This document shows positions 14,997 to 22,770 of a DNA stretch of 44,577 nt, one piece after another (the stretch's first letter is position 1; every line of letters begins with the position of its first letter). Below the pieces are notes generated by a model that was given only the letters and a program-made list of their open reading frames with translations, had not been told where the DNA came from and ran no database searches. This DNA comes from Candidatus Dormiibacterota bacterium. Lineage in GTDB: Bacteria; Chloroflexota; Dormibacteria; Aeolococcales; Aeolococcaceae. The DNA is taken from assembly GCA_036495095.1 (NCBI GenBank), contig DASXNK010000105.1:1-44577 (forward strand), given 5' to 3'. The position numbers and the translations under genes are program-made.

Positions 14997-16201
14997 CCCG
15001 GCTCCCCGCCGGGCTCGACCCGGCGCTTCCCGGCCTGGGCGCCGCGCTCGACCCGGATGCGGTGGCCCTGCGCTTCCAGCGACGCTGGCCGGCGCCGGGC
15101 GATCCCCCGGCGATCCGCGGCTGCACCGTCCAGCACCGGCGCTGGTCGCCCGGGGTCGAATGCGAGGCGGTGTGCCTGCTCACCACCTCGCGGTCGCCGG
15201 TGCCCACCCTCGGGGTGGTCACGGTGCGGCCGGAGGGGATCAGCCACCGCCTCTACGAGGATGACCCCGGGCTCGAGGGGCTCGCCGCGGCCGCCGACCC
15301 GGCGCGGATGCGGGACTGGCTGGCGGAGCGGCTGGGGATCGCGGTGGGCACCTGCACCGTGGTCCCGTTGAGCTACCGGCCGGGGCTCCGCTGCGTGCTC
15401 CGCTACCGGCTCGGCGCCGGGCCCGGCCCGGTCTACGCCAAGGTGGTCGCGGAGGGCGTCTTCGAGATCCTGGCCGGTGCCGCGACGGCGCTCGGCGGCG
15501 AGCTCGCGCCGGCGCTGGTCGGGGTGGCCCCGGCATGGCGCCTGGTCGCCCAGGCCGACGCCGGCGGCCACAGCCTGCGCAGCCTCGCCGCCGACCCGCC
15601 GCCCCCGGGCGCGGCGGCGCAGCTGCGCGCCGCGGGACGGCTGCTCGCCCGCCTCCACTCCCGCTCCGGGCCGCCCGGCGAGACCCGCACCCTGAGCGGC
15701 GACGCCGCCGCGCTCGGCGGGCTGCTCGCCGCCGTCGAGAGCGCCCTGCCGTCGAGCGCGGCGGCCTGGGTCGACGCCGCCGCCCGCCTCTCCGCGATCG
15801 GAGACGGTGAGCCACCGGCCCCCGCCCACGGTGCGCTGCGCCTCGACCAGGTGCACCTCGGCGAGGCCGGGCCCGCGCTCATCGACCTCGACTCGTACTG
15901 CTGGGCCGAGCCTGCCCGCGACCTCGGCAACCTGCTCGCCTACCTCCACTGGCGCGAGATCCGCCGGCCCGCCGCGGCGGCCTCGCTCGCCGGGGTGCGT
16001 GCCGCGCTGCTCGAGGGCCACGCCGAGGTGTGGGGCGCGGCGGTCGACCCCGGCCGGATCGCGCTCCACCAGGCGGCCTCGTCGCTGAAGATCGCCGGGC
16101 GCTGCCTCCAGAAGCTCGCCGTCGCCGAGTGGGAGCACCTCCCCCGGCTGGTGGAGGCGGCGCTCGACGGGCTCGGCGCCGCCGCCGGGACCCCGGGATG
16201 A
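14993..16201 (+). CDS. APH-fold protein 2, predicted pseudokinase (HGD to HGA)
   Basis: A 402-aa APH-like protein overlapping its neighbours by ATGA at both ends. The N-terminal half contains VVPLSYRPGLRCVLRYRLG followed by a VYAKVVAEG strand, which supplies the ATP-binding Lys. The expected catalytic HGD reads AHGALRLDQVHL, so the catalytic Asp is A281. The metal-binding segment is kept (ALIDLDSYCWAEPARDLGNLLAYL). The frame is uninterrupted and codon use normal, so this is not decay. It may be a regulatory partner or scaffold for the active paralogues, or may use another residue; both are inference. The N-terminus shares PGxxCxLRY/RPG features with APH 1, indicating paralogy. Confidence 0.72.
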   Translation: MTRLPAGLDPALPGLGAALDPDAVALRFQRRWPAPGDPPAIRGCTVQHRRWSPGVECEAVCLLTTSRSPVPTLGVVTVRPEGISHRLYEDDPGLEGLAAAADPARMRDWLAERLGIAVGTCTVVPLSYRPGLRCVLRYRLGAGPGPVYAKVVAEGVFEILAGAATALGGELAPALVGVAPAWRLVAQADAGGHSLRSLAADPPPPGAAAQLRAAGRLLARLHSRSGPPGETRTLSGDAAALGGLLAAVESALPSSAAAWVDAAARLSAIGDGEPPAPAHGALRLDQVHLGEAGPALIDLDSYCWAEPARDLGNLLAYLHWREIRRPAAAASLAGVRAALLEGHAEVWGAAVDPGRIALHQAASSLKIAGRCLQKLAVAEWEHLPRLVEAALDGLGAAAGTPG

Positions 16202-17166
16202 GCGGCTCCCGCGGCCCGCTGCTCGTGCAGGGCGCCGCCGAGGCGCTCGACCCCCACCGGATGTCGCGGCGGCTGGCGCCGTTCCTCGAGCCCGCCGGCC
16301 CGGGGCTGCGGGTGCTCGCCGCCCGGGTGGTGGCGGTGGCGCCGGAGCGGCGCGCCGTGGTGGCCTACGACACCGGCGGCGCCGCCGGCCCCGGCCCGGC
16401 GCTGATCGCCAAGGTGTACGCCGACCCGGGGCGCGCCGGCCGGCTCCACGAGCTGCTCGGCCGCCTCGAGGAGCTCGGCATCGCCGCTCCCCGTCCGGTC
16501 GCCCACCTCCCCGAGCTGGGCATGGTGGTGATGACCGCCGTGGCGGGCCGCACCCTCGACGCACTCGGCGGCGCAGAGCGGGTCGCCGGGGTGGAGGCTG
16601 CGGCGGCGTGGCTGGCCGCCCTGCACGGCTCGGGCCTCGAGCTCGACCGCACCTTCGACCTCGCCAGCGAGAGCCGCAACCTGGTCAGCTGGGGGCGGCA
16701 GGTGGCGGCCCTCCATCCCTCCACCGCCATCGCCGTCGAGCGGCTGCTCGAGCGGCTCGACGGCCTCGCCGGCGACCTCCGCCTGGCGACCGCCACCCCG
16801 CTCCACAAGGACTTCCACCACCAGCACACCCGCTTCGGCGAGGCCGGCGTGGTGGTGATCGACCTCGACGAGGCGCGCGCCGGCGACCCCGCCTTCGACG
16901 CCGCCCACTTCGCCGCCAACCTGCGCCTCCTCGAGCTGCGCGAGGGCACGGCGGACGGCGGGCTCGAGGCCGCCTTCCTCGACGCCTACGCCGCCCGCAC
17001 CGGGTACGCGCCCGACCGGCGCCACCGCTGGTGCCACGCGTACACCTGCCTGAAGATCGCCCGCCAGCTGGTCCGCGGACGGGGACCCGCCCCGGCGCCG
17101 GCCGGCGCCGAGCGCGAGCGGCAGCTGGGGCTGATCCTCGGGGAGGGGCTGCGGTGCCCGGGGTGA
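16198..17166 (+). CDS. APH-fold phosphotransferase 3 (HKD variant)
   Basis: A compact 322-aa APH-like kinase. The N-lobe has AVVAYDTGG followed by ALIAKVYADPGRAGRLHELL (ATP Lys in AKVY) and MVVMTAVAGRTLDAL (hinge). The catalytic loop is LHKDFHHQHT (residues 202-211): the Gly of HGD is Lys but D205 is kept, and the region is unusually His-rich. The metal motif is VVIDLDEARAGDPAFDAAHFAANL. It overlaps APH 2 by 4 bp and the GT4 gene by 13 bp, so it is translationally coupled. HxDFHxxH catalytic loops occur in real kinases of this fold, so activity is expected. Substrate unknown. Confidence 0.78.
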   Translation: MSGSRGPLLVQGAAEALDPHRMSRRLAPFLEPAGPGLRVLAARVVAVAPERRAVVAYDTGGAAGPGPALIAKVYADPGRAGRLHELLGRLEELGIAAPRPVAHLPELGMVVMTAVAGRTLDALGGAERVAGVEAAAAWLAALHGSGLELDRTFDLASESRNLVSWGRQVAALHPSTAIAVERLLERLDGLAGDLRLATATPLHKDFHHQHTRFGEAGVVVIDLDEARAGDPAFDAAHFAANLRLLELREGTADGGLEAAFLDAYAARTGYAPDRRHRWCHAYTCLKIARQLVRGRGPAPAPAGAERERQLGLILGEGLRCPG

Positions 17167-18392
17167 GGGTGGCCTACGTGGTGCGGAGCTGGCCGCGGCT
17201 CTCCCAGACCTTCGTCCTCAACGAGGTCCTGGCCCTGGAGCGGCTGGGGGTGGGGATCACGATCTTCGCCATGGCCCGAGCCGGCGAGAGCGTGGTGCAG
17301 CCTCAGCTCGCCGAGCTGGCGGCGGCGGTGCACCACCTCGACCCCGGTCCGGTGGCGGGGATCGGCGCCCACCTCCGGCTGGCGGCGCGCTCGCCCGGCC
17401 GCTACCTCGCCACCCTCGGTTTCGCGCTCAGCCGGCGCGGGTTGCTGGGCGGCTACACCCAGGGCGGCGCCGCCCGCTCCTTCCACCGCGCCGCGCTCGT
17501 CGCCGCCCGCCTCGCCGCCGAGCCGGGCGCCCCCCACACCCACATCCACGCCCACTTCGCCCACGACCCGGCGCTGATCGGGCTGCTCGTGCACCGCCTC
17601 ACCGGCCTGCCCTTCAGCTTCACCGCCCACGCCCGCGACCTCTACCAGATTCCCGGGGCGGCACTTCGCGGACGGGTCCGCGAGGCCTCGGCGGTGGTCA
17701 CCTGCTGCCGCACCAACGCCGACCACATCGCCGCCGTGGTCGGCGCCGCCGGGCCCCCGGTCGAGCTCGTCTACCACGGCGTCGACCTGGGTGTGTTCCG
17801 CCCCCTTCCGGAGCGTCCCGAGCGCGACCTGCCGCTGCTGGTCTCGGTGGGCCGGCTGGTGGAGAAGAAGGGATTCGACGACCTGCTCCGCGCCTGCGCG
17901 GTGGCCGCCGGCCGGGGGCGGCGCTTCGCCTGCGAGATCTACGGCGACGGCCCCTGCCGGGATGAGCTCGAGGCGCTGCGCGACCGCCTCGGCCTCGCCG
18001 GGGTGGTGCGCTTCCTGGGGGCGCGGACCCAGGCGGAGCTGCTCGGCGCGTACCAGCGAGCCGACCTCGTCGCGCTCACCCCGCGGGTGACCGCCGACGG
18101 CGACCGTGACGGCGTCCCCAACGTGCTCGTCGAGGCGATGGCCTGCGGCATCCCGGTGCTCGCCACCCGGGTGGGCGGGGTCGCGGAGCTGGTGACCGGG
18201 GGCGCCGATGGCCTGCTCGCCCCCGCCGGCGACGTCGCCGCCATCGCCGCCGGCCTGGAGGAGCTGCTCGACGACGCCGGGCGGCGGCGGCGGCTCGGCG
18301 AGGCGGCGGCGCGCAGCGCCCTGCGTTTCGATGGCAGGGCCGCCGCGCTCCGGCTCGCCGCGCTCTTCGACCACCGCAGCGGCGCCGCGTGA
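17154..18392 (+). CDS. GT4 glycosyltransferase
   Basis: A 412-aa retaining GT-B enzyme. The start VAYVVRSWPRLSQTFVLNEVLALERLGV is typical of exopolysaccharide/colanic-acid-type GT4 proteins (WcaL/ExpE-like). HIHAHFAHDPALIGLLV and FSFTAHARDLY follow. The donor domain has LLVSVGRLVEKKGFDDLL, then the ExFGxxxxE-like region VPNVLVEAMACGIPVLATRVGGVAELV with conserved EA..G and E. GTG 17154 is preferred over GTG 17163 because GGGAGGGG lies 5 nt before it; it overlaps APH 3 by 13 bp. It acts in the cytoplasm on a nucleotide-sugar donor. Its placement between APH kinases suggests the same glycoconjugate pathway. I see no SqdX-specific features. Confidence 0.88.
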   Translation: MPGVRVAYVVRSWPRLSQTFVLNEVLALERLGVGITIFAMARAGESVVQPQLAELAAAVHHLDPGPVAGIGAHLRLAARSPGRYLATLGFALSRRGLLGGYTQGGAARSFHRAALVAARLAAEPGAPHTHIHAHFAHDPALIGLLVHRLTGLPFSFTAHARDLYQIPGAALRGRVREASAVVTCCRTNADHIAAVVGAAGPPVELVYHGVDLGVFRPLPERPERDLPLLVSVGRLVEKKGFDDLLRACAVAAGRGRRFACEIYGDGPCRDELEALRDRLGLAGVVRFLGARTQAELLGAYQRADLVALTPRVTADGDRDGVPNVLVEAMACGIPVLATRVGGVAELVTGGADGLLAPAGDVAAIAAGLEELLDDAGRRRRLGEAAARSALRFDGRAAALRLAALFDHRSGAA

Positions 18393-19693
18393 TCAGCCCC
18401 GTCCGCGCGGCCTTCGACCCGCTGCCGAGCGTGCCCCTCCGCCACCGCTTTCCCCACCTCGTCGAGGCCTTCGACACCGAGGCGATGGGCGCCCACCTCC
18501 AGCGTGCGCTGCTCGACGGCACCGGCTTCGAGGCCGAGGTCTGCGGCCGGCCGCGGGCCGAGCTCGACGGCGACGCCTGCTCGTTCCAGTACCGGCTGGG
18601 GGTGCGCGATCCCGGCGGCGACCGGCGCGAGCTGCTCGTGCTCGGGACGATGCTCCCCGCCCCGGGTGCCGCCGCCGCCTACGAGCGAGAGGTGCTCGCC
18701 CCGGTGGCGGCCGGCTGGGCGCCCCAGTGCCCCGCCCCCCGGGCCACCGCCGCCGTGGAGACGCTGGGGATGGCGGTGAGCGTCTTCCCGGTGACCGGGG
18801 AGGTGCCCGCGCTGGTGGCCGCCACCGACCCCGCTCGGGTGGCCGCGGTGCTGGGCTCGCCGGTCGAGACCGCCGACCTGGTCCGCCTCCGGCGCTCCGG
18901 CGGCGCGGTGCTCCTCTACCGCCGCGCCGGGGGTGGCGACGTCTTCGGCAAGGCCGGCTACGCCGCCTCCGCCGAGCTGGTGACCGCGGTGCTGGAGGCG
19001 CTGCCTGGCGGCGGCGAGGGCGGGGTCGCCCACCCCCGGGTCCTCGGCCGCTCCGCCGAGCTCGACCTCACCCTGATCTCACGGGTCCCGGGACGCCGCC
19101 CCGACCTGCGGGTGGCCGCCGACCGCGAGGCCGCGGTGGGGGCCGCCGGCCGGGTGGGGGTGGCGCTGCACAGCTCGGCGATCGCGGCCGGCCCCGCCCA
19201 CACCCTCGGCGACGAGCTCGCCCGGGCGGCGGCGGCGGTGGCGGCGATCGCCGTCTACATTCCCGAGGTGGCGGCATGGCTGGAGGGAGCGCTGCGGGGG
19301 GCACGGGCCGCCGCCGGCCGCAGCCCGGAGGCGCCGCTGGCACTCGCCCACGGCGACCTCACTCCCTCGCAGCTGCTGCTCGACCCCGGCGGGGTCGGGG
19401 TGATCGACTTCGACGGCGTCTGCCAGGCCGAGCCGGCCTTCGACCTCGGCCGCTTTCTCGCCTACCTGTGGACGGGGCTGGCCAAGGTGGGCGACCCCGA
19501 CGGCGACGGCCACGCCGGGCGGCTGCTGGCCGCATATGCGGCCGCGGGCGGGGCCGAGGTGGCGACGGAGCGCGTCGAGGCCTATGCGATCGCCAGCCTG
19601 GTGCAGATGGCGGCGCACAGCTGGCGGACGCTCAAGACCGCCCGGCTGTTCCTCGCCTGCGAGGTGCTCGACGGGCGGCTGCGGCGGCTCTGA
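18389..19693 (+). CDS. APH-fold phosphotransferase 4
   Basis: A 434-aa APH-like protein starting at GTG 18389, which overlaps the GT4 stop (GTGA). The N-terminal half has SFQYRLGV and RRELLVLGTM, then a second lobe GAVLLYRRAGGGDVFGKAGY with the candidate ATP Lys (GKA). The catalytic loop LAHGDLTPSQLLL (H321-G322-D323) keeps HGD but again lacks the downstream Asn. The metal motif is GVIDFDGVCQAEPAFDLGRFLAYLW. It is the last gene of the + operon; its stop is 4 bp from the stop of the convergent ABC exporter. The two-lobed N-terminus resembles APH 1 and APH 2, arguing for ancestral duplication inside the operon. Confidence 0.78.
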   Translation: MISPVRAAFDPLPSVPLRHRFPHLVEAFDTEAMGAHLQRALLDGTGFEAEVCGRPRAELDGDACSFQYRLGVRDPGGDRRELLVLGTMLPAPGAAAAYEREVLAPVAAGWAPQCPAPRATAAVETLGMAVSVFPVTGEVPALVAATDPARVAAVLGSPVETADLVRLRRSGGAVLLYRRAGGGDVFGKAGYAASAELVTAVLEALPGGGEGGVAHPRVLGRSAELDLTLISRVPGRRPDLRVAADREAAVGAAGRVGVALHSSAIAAGPAHTLGDELARAAAAVAAIAVYIPEVAAWLEGALRGARAAAGRSPEAPLALAHGDLTPSQLLLDPGGVGVIDFDGVCQAEPAFDLGRFLAYLWTGLAKVGDPDGDGHAGRLLAAYAAAGGAEVATERVEAYAIASLVQMAAHSWRTLKTARLFLACEVLDGRLRRL

Positions 19694-19697
19694 GCCC

Positions 19698-21923
19698 TCA
19701 GCGCTGACGCCGGCCGCGAAGGATCCGGGCCGGCGGATCGTCCTCACCGTTGAAGGCGTCGGCGACCTCGGCGGCGATCCGCCCCACGCCGCGCCGGCCC
19801 CGCGCCGCGGTCTGGCCGTCGTCGCCGCCGTGCCCGTTCCCGTTCCCCCTGCCCCTGCCGTTCCCGTGACCGTTGCCCCTGCCGCTCCCGTGGCCGTTGC
19901 CCGGGCGGAAGGCCAGGTCGAGGGTGGCGCGGAGGTCGCCGAGGATGGAGTCGAGCTGGTCGTCCGGCGAGGGCGGCGCCGGCACCGGCGGCCGGGGCGC
20001 GTCGATCACGGCCCGGGCCAGGGCCGGCGCCGCCACCACCAGCCGGCCCCGGCCCTGTTCGAGGCGCTCGGCGCTGTACCGGCTCTGCTCCTCGAGCATC
20101 CCGGCGAAGACGCCGCCGGCCCGCTTGAGCGAGGTGTAGCTCCCGCGCTCGACGATCCGGCCCCTCTGCAGCACCACGATCTCGTCGACGTTCCCGAGGG
20201 TGCTGAGGCGGTGGGAGATCATCAGCACGGTGCGACCCACCACCAGCCGGTCGATCGCCCGCATCACCTCCGCCTCGGCCTCGACGTCGAGGTTGGCGGT
20301 GGGCTCGTCGAGGATGAGGATGGGGGCGTCGCGGAGGATGGCGCGGGCGATGGCGAGCCGCTGCCGCTGGCCGCTGGAGAAGTTCTTGCCCTGCTCGCGC
20401 ACCTGCGAGGCGTAGCCGTTGGGCAGGGCGGCGATCTGCTCGTGGATGTGGGCGAGACGCGCGGCGGTGATGATCTCCTCGTCGGAGGCGTCCTCCCGGC
20501 CGAGCGCGATGTTCTCGCGGATGGTGCCCTCGAAGAGCACCGAGTCCTGGAGCACCAGGCTGACGTTGCGCCGCAGCGTCTCCAGCGGGTAGTTGCGCGC
20601 GTCGACGCCGTCGATGGTGATGGCGCCGCTCCAGACCTCGTAGAAGCGCGGGATCAGCTTCACCAGGGTGGTCTTGCCGCTGCCGCTGAGGCCGACCAGG
20701 GCGACCCTGCGACCCGGGGGCACGCGCAGGTCGATGCCGGTGAGCACCGGCTGGCCCTCGCTGTAGCCGAAGACCACGTCGCGGAAGATGATGTCGCCCC
20801 GGACCCGGTCGGGGCCGGTGTAGGCGACCGGCGCATCCTTGATCTCCGGCGCCTGGCCGAGCACCTCCTCGATGCGCGCCGCGCCGGCGGAGGCGCCGGA
20901 GGCCAGGTTCATCAGCTTCGAGAGGTTGCGCATCGGCTGGTAGAGCTGCTTCGAATAGGTGAGGAAGATGGTCAGCGAGCCCGTGGTCAGGGTGCCGTCG
21001 GCGATGAGGAAGGGCCCGATCCCGAAGGTGTGGCCGTGCCCCGAGGCGATCCAGCCGCCGACGCTGATGATCGTCGCCGAGCTGATCGCGATCAGCACCG
21101 CCACGATCGGGGTGAACTCCGCCTGCAGCCGTCCCGCCCTCCAGCTCGCCGCCCACAGCCGGGTGCTGTAGCGGCGGAAGTGGGCGGCCTCTCGGTCCTC
21201 GAGGGTGAACGCCTTCACCTCGGTGATCGCACCGATGTCCTCGGTGGCCACCTCGGCGACCTGCCCCGCGGCCTTGGCCTTCACCTTGTTGGCCCGCTTG
21301 ATCGCCAGCGTGTAGCGCAGCACGGTGAGGAAGAGCGCCGGCACGATGACCATGCAGAGGACGGTGAACTGCCAGTTGAGCAGCACCATGACGATGAGGA
21401 TGCCGACCAGGGTCAGCACCCCGGCGAGCAGGTCGACGAGGCCGTCGGTGACCAGCTTCTCGACGTCCAGGATGTTGCCGGTGATGCGCTGCACCAGGTC
21501 GCCGGTGCGCTGCCGCCCGTGCCAGTCGAGCGAGAGGCGCTGGAGGTGCTCGAAGAGCCGGGTGCGCAGCCGCGCCGACAGGCTCGAGCCCACCCGGGCG
21601 GCGATCAGCACCTGGATGTACGAGAGCAGCGCGCTGATCAGCGAGAGCGCCAGCAGCATCAGCGTCGAGAACGCGACCACCCCCATCTGGGTGTGGATCT
21701 CGCTGTCGTTGAGGCCGTTGCGGGTGCCGATCGGGTCGAGCTTCGAGATCAGGCCGCCCATCAGCGGCACCGCCGGGTCGGCGTGGTGGACGATCTTGTC
21801 GAGGATGAACTTCAGCGGGAAGGCGGTGAGGATGTCGGCGCCGACCTGCACGAAGGTCATGGAGACGGCGACGGCGACCACCGCCCGGTAGCCACGGAGG
21901 TTGCGGTAGAGGAAGCGCCACAT
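19698..21923 (-). CDS. MsbA-like ABC exporter (fused TMD-NBD) with Gly/Asn/His/Arg tail
   Basis: A 741-aa half-transporter. An N-terminal six-helix ABC_membrane domain spans about residues 15-330. The NBD has Walker A GLSGSGKTT at about 408-416, a Q-loop in LVLQDSVLFEGT, signature FSSGQRQRLAIARA (Ser for the usual first Gly of LSGGQ) and Walker B ILILDEPTANLD followed by the H-loop SHRLST. About 130 extra C-terminal residues include a Pro-rich stretch, a short helix (DDQLDSILGDLRATLDLAF) and a low-complexity GNGHGxGRGNGHGNGRGRG-type segment. It probably acts as a homodimer exporting a lipid-linked or amphipathic product. ATG 21923 lies 22 bp beyond the ATP-grasp stop, making it the third gene of the - operon. 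Confidence 0.9.
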   Translation of the reverse strand: MWRFLYRNLRGYRAVVAVAVSMTFVQVGADILTAFPLKFILDKIVHHADPAVPLMGGLISKLDPIGTRNGLNDSEIHTQMGVVAFSTLMLLALSLISALLSYIQVLIAARVGSSLSARLRTRLFEHLQRLSLDWHGRQRTGDLVQRITGNILDVEKLVTDGLVDLLAGVLTLVGILIVMVLLNWQFTVLCMVIVPALFLTVLRYTLAIKRANKVKAKAAGQVAEVATEDIGAITEVKAFTLEDREAAHFRRYSTRLWAASWRAGRLQAEFTPIVAVLIAISSATIISVGGWIASGHGHTFGIGPFLIADGTLTTGSLTIFLTYSKQLYQPMRNLSKLMNLASGASAGAARIEEVLGQAPEIKDAPVAYTGPDRVRGDIIFRDVVFGYSEGQPVLTGIDLRVPPGRRVALVGLSGSGKTTLVKLIPRFYEVWSGAITIDGVDARNYPLETLRRNVSLVLQDSVLFEGTIRENIALGREDASDEEIITAARLAHIHEQIAALPNGYASQVREQGKNFSSGQRQRLAIARAILRDAPILILDEPTANLDVEAEAEVMRAIDRLVVGRTVLMISHRLSTLGNVDEIVVLQRGRIVERGSYTSLKRAGGVFAGMLEEQSRYSAERLEQGRGRLVVAAPALARAVIDAPRPPVPAPPSPDDQLDSILGDLRATLDLAFRPGNGHGSGRGNGHGNGRGRGNGNGHGGDDGQTAARGRRGVGRIAAEVADAFNGEDDPPARILRGRRQR

Positions 21924-21945
21924 GGCTAGGCCACGCCCTGATCGG

Positions 21946-22770
21946 TCATGCGGTGGCGCTGGCCTCCATCGACAGTCCCTCGATGAAGGCCGCGAGGGCG
22001 GCTGCGGCGCCGGGCACGCCGCGATACCCCGGGAACGCGTTGACATCGACGATCGCGGGGCCGCGGGCGGTCACCAGCAGGTCGACGCCGTAGAGGCTGA
22101 GGTCGAACTCGCGGCCGGCCCGCAGCGTGGCCCCGACCCAGGCGGGCGAGAGCTCGCCGTCGACGATGGGGACGCTCTCCCGGCTGGCGCCGGCGAGCAG
22201 CGGGGTGGGCCGGCGGGCGGCGAAGGCGTGGCCGCCGACCACCCAGAGCTTCACGTCCCAGCCGTCGTTGTCCTCGTACTGCTGGAGGATCACGGGCTCG
22301 CCGCCCCACCGCGGCATCAGCGCCTCCATCTCGTCGGCGCTCCGCACCTGGGTGACCAGGTCGCCGGGACGGCTGAACCTGCTCTTGACGACCAGCGGGA
22401 AGTGCAGCGCGGCGAGCAGTCGCCGCGCCCGCCCCAGGGTGGGGACGCTCCAGGTGCGCGGGCAGGGCAGACCGGCCGCGGTCAGCCGCCGGGCCATCAG
22501 CACCCGGTCCTGGCAGGCACGGGTCGCCGCCGAGCCGTTCACCACCGTGCCGCCGCAGACCTCGAGCCGCCCGGCGAGGTCGAGGGCCGCGGGGGAGTGC
22601 GACTCGAGCAGGTACACGCCGGCGAGGGCGCGTGCCTCCTGCGCCGCCAGCGCGGCGGGGTCGGCGCCCTCGGCGCTGATCACGGCGACCTGATGGCGGG
22701 CGTCCAGCTCGTCGAGCATCGCCGCCAGCACCGGGTGCTCGGGCCGGTCGGTGATCAGGGTGATCCTCAT
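21946..22770 (-). CDS. ATP-grasp ligase-like protein (RimK/ITPK-like)
   Basis: A 274-aa protein with a Rossmann-like N-domain (MRITLITDRPEHPVLAAMLDEL) and an ATP-grasp core. PLVVKSRFSRPGDLV carries the nucleotide-binding Lys, VILQQYEDNDGWDVKLWVVGG matches the ATP-grasp strand pair, and AIVDVNAFPGYRGVPGA carries the Mg-binding D-x-N. The FPGYRGVPGA ending is like RimK or inositol-phosphate-kinase-fold members (ITPK). It would ligate a carboxylate to an amine, or phosphorylate a polyol, in the cytoplasm. Its start overlaps the stop of the upstream lipoprotein gene by 4 bp and the ABC exporter follows, so it probably tailors the exported product. Kinase and ligase activities cannot be separated by eye. 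Confidence 0.8.
   Translation of the reverse strand: MRITLITDRPEHPVLAAMLDELDARHQVAVISAEGADPAALAAQEARALAGVYLLESHSPAALDLAGRLEVCGGTVVNGSAATRACQDRVLMARRLTAAGLPCPRTWSVPTLGRARRLLAALHFPLVVKSRFSRPGDLVTQVRSADEMEALMPRWGGEPVILQQYEDNDGWDVKLWVVGGHAFAARRPTPLLAGASRESVPIVDGELSPAWVGATLRAGREFDLSLYGVDLLVTARGPAIVDVNAFPGYRGVPGAAAALAAFIEGLSMEASATA

Noticed and set aside
17154-18392. SqdX (sulfolipid transferase) identity for the GT4 protein
   Set aside because: Its N-terminus is of the exopolysaccharide GT4 type and it is 14 kb from sqdB; nothing specific to SqdX is visible.
13665-19693. Aminoglycoside resistance genes
   Set aside because: The fold is APH-like, but four paralogues embedded in a glycosyltransferase operon, one without catalytic Asp, point to a biosynthetic role.
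19864-19912. Minisatellite in the exporter tail
   Set aside because: The amino-acid repetition is clear, but the DNA units are short, irregular and not a clean tandem repeat.
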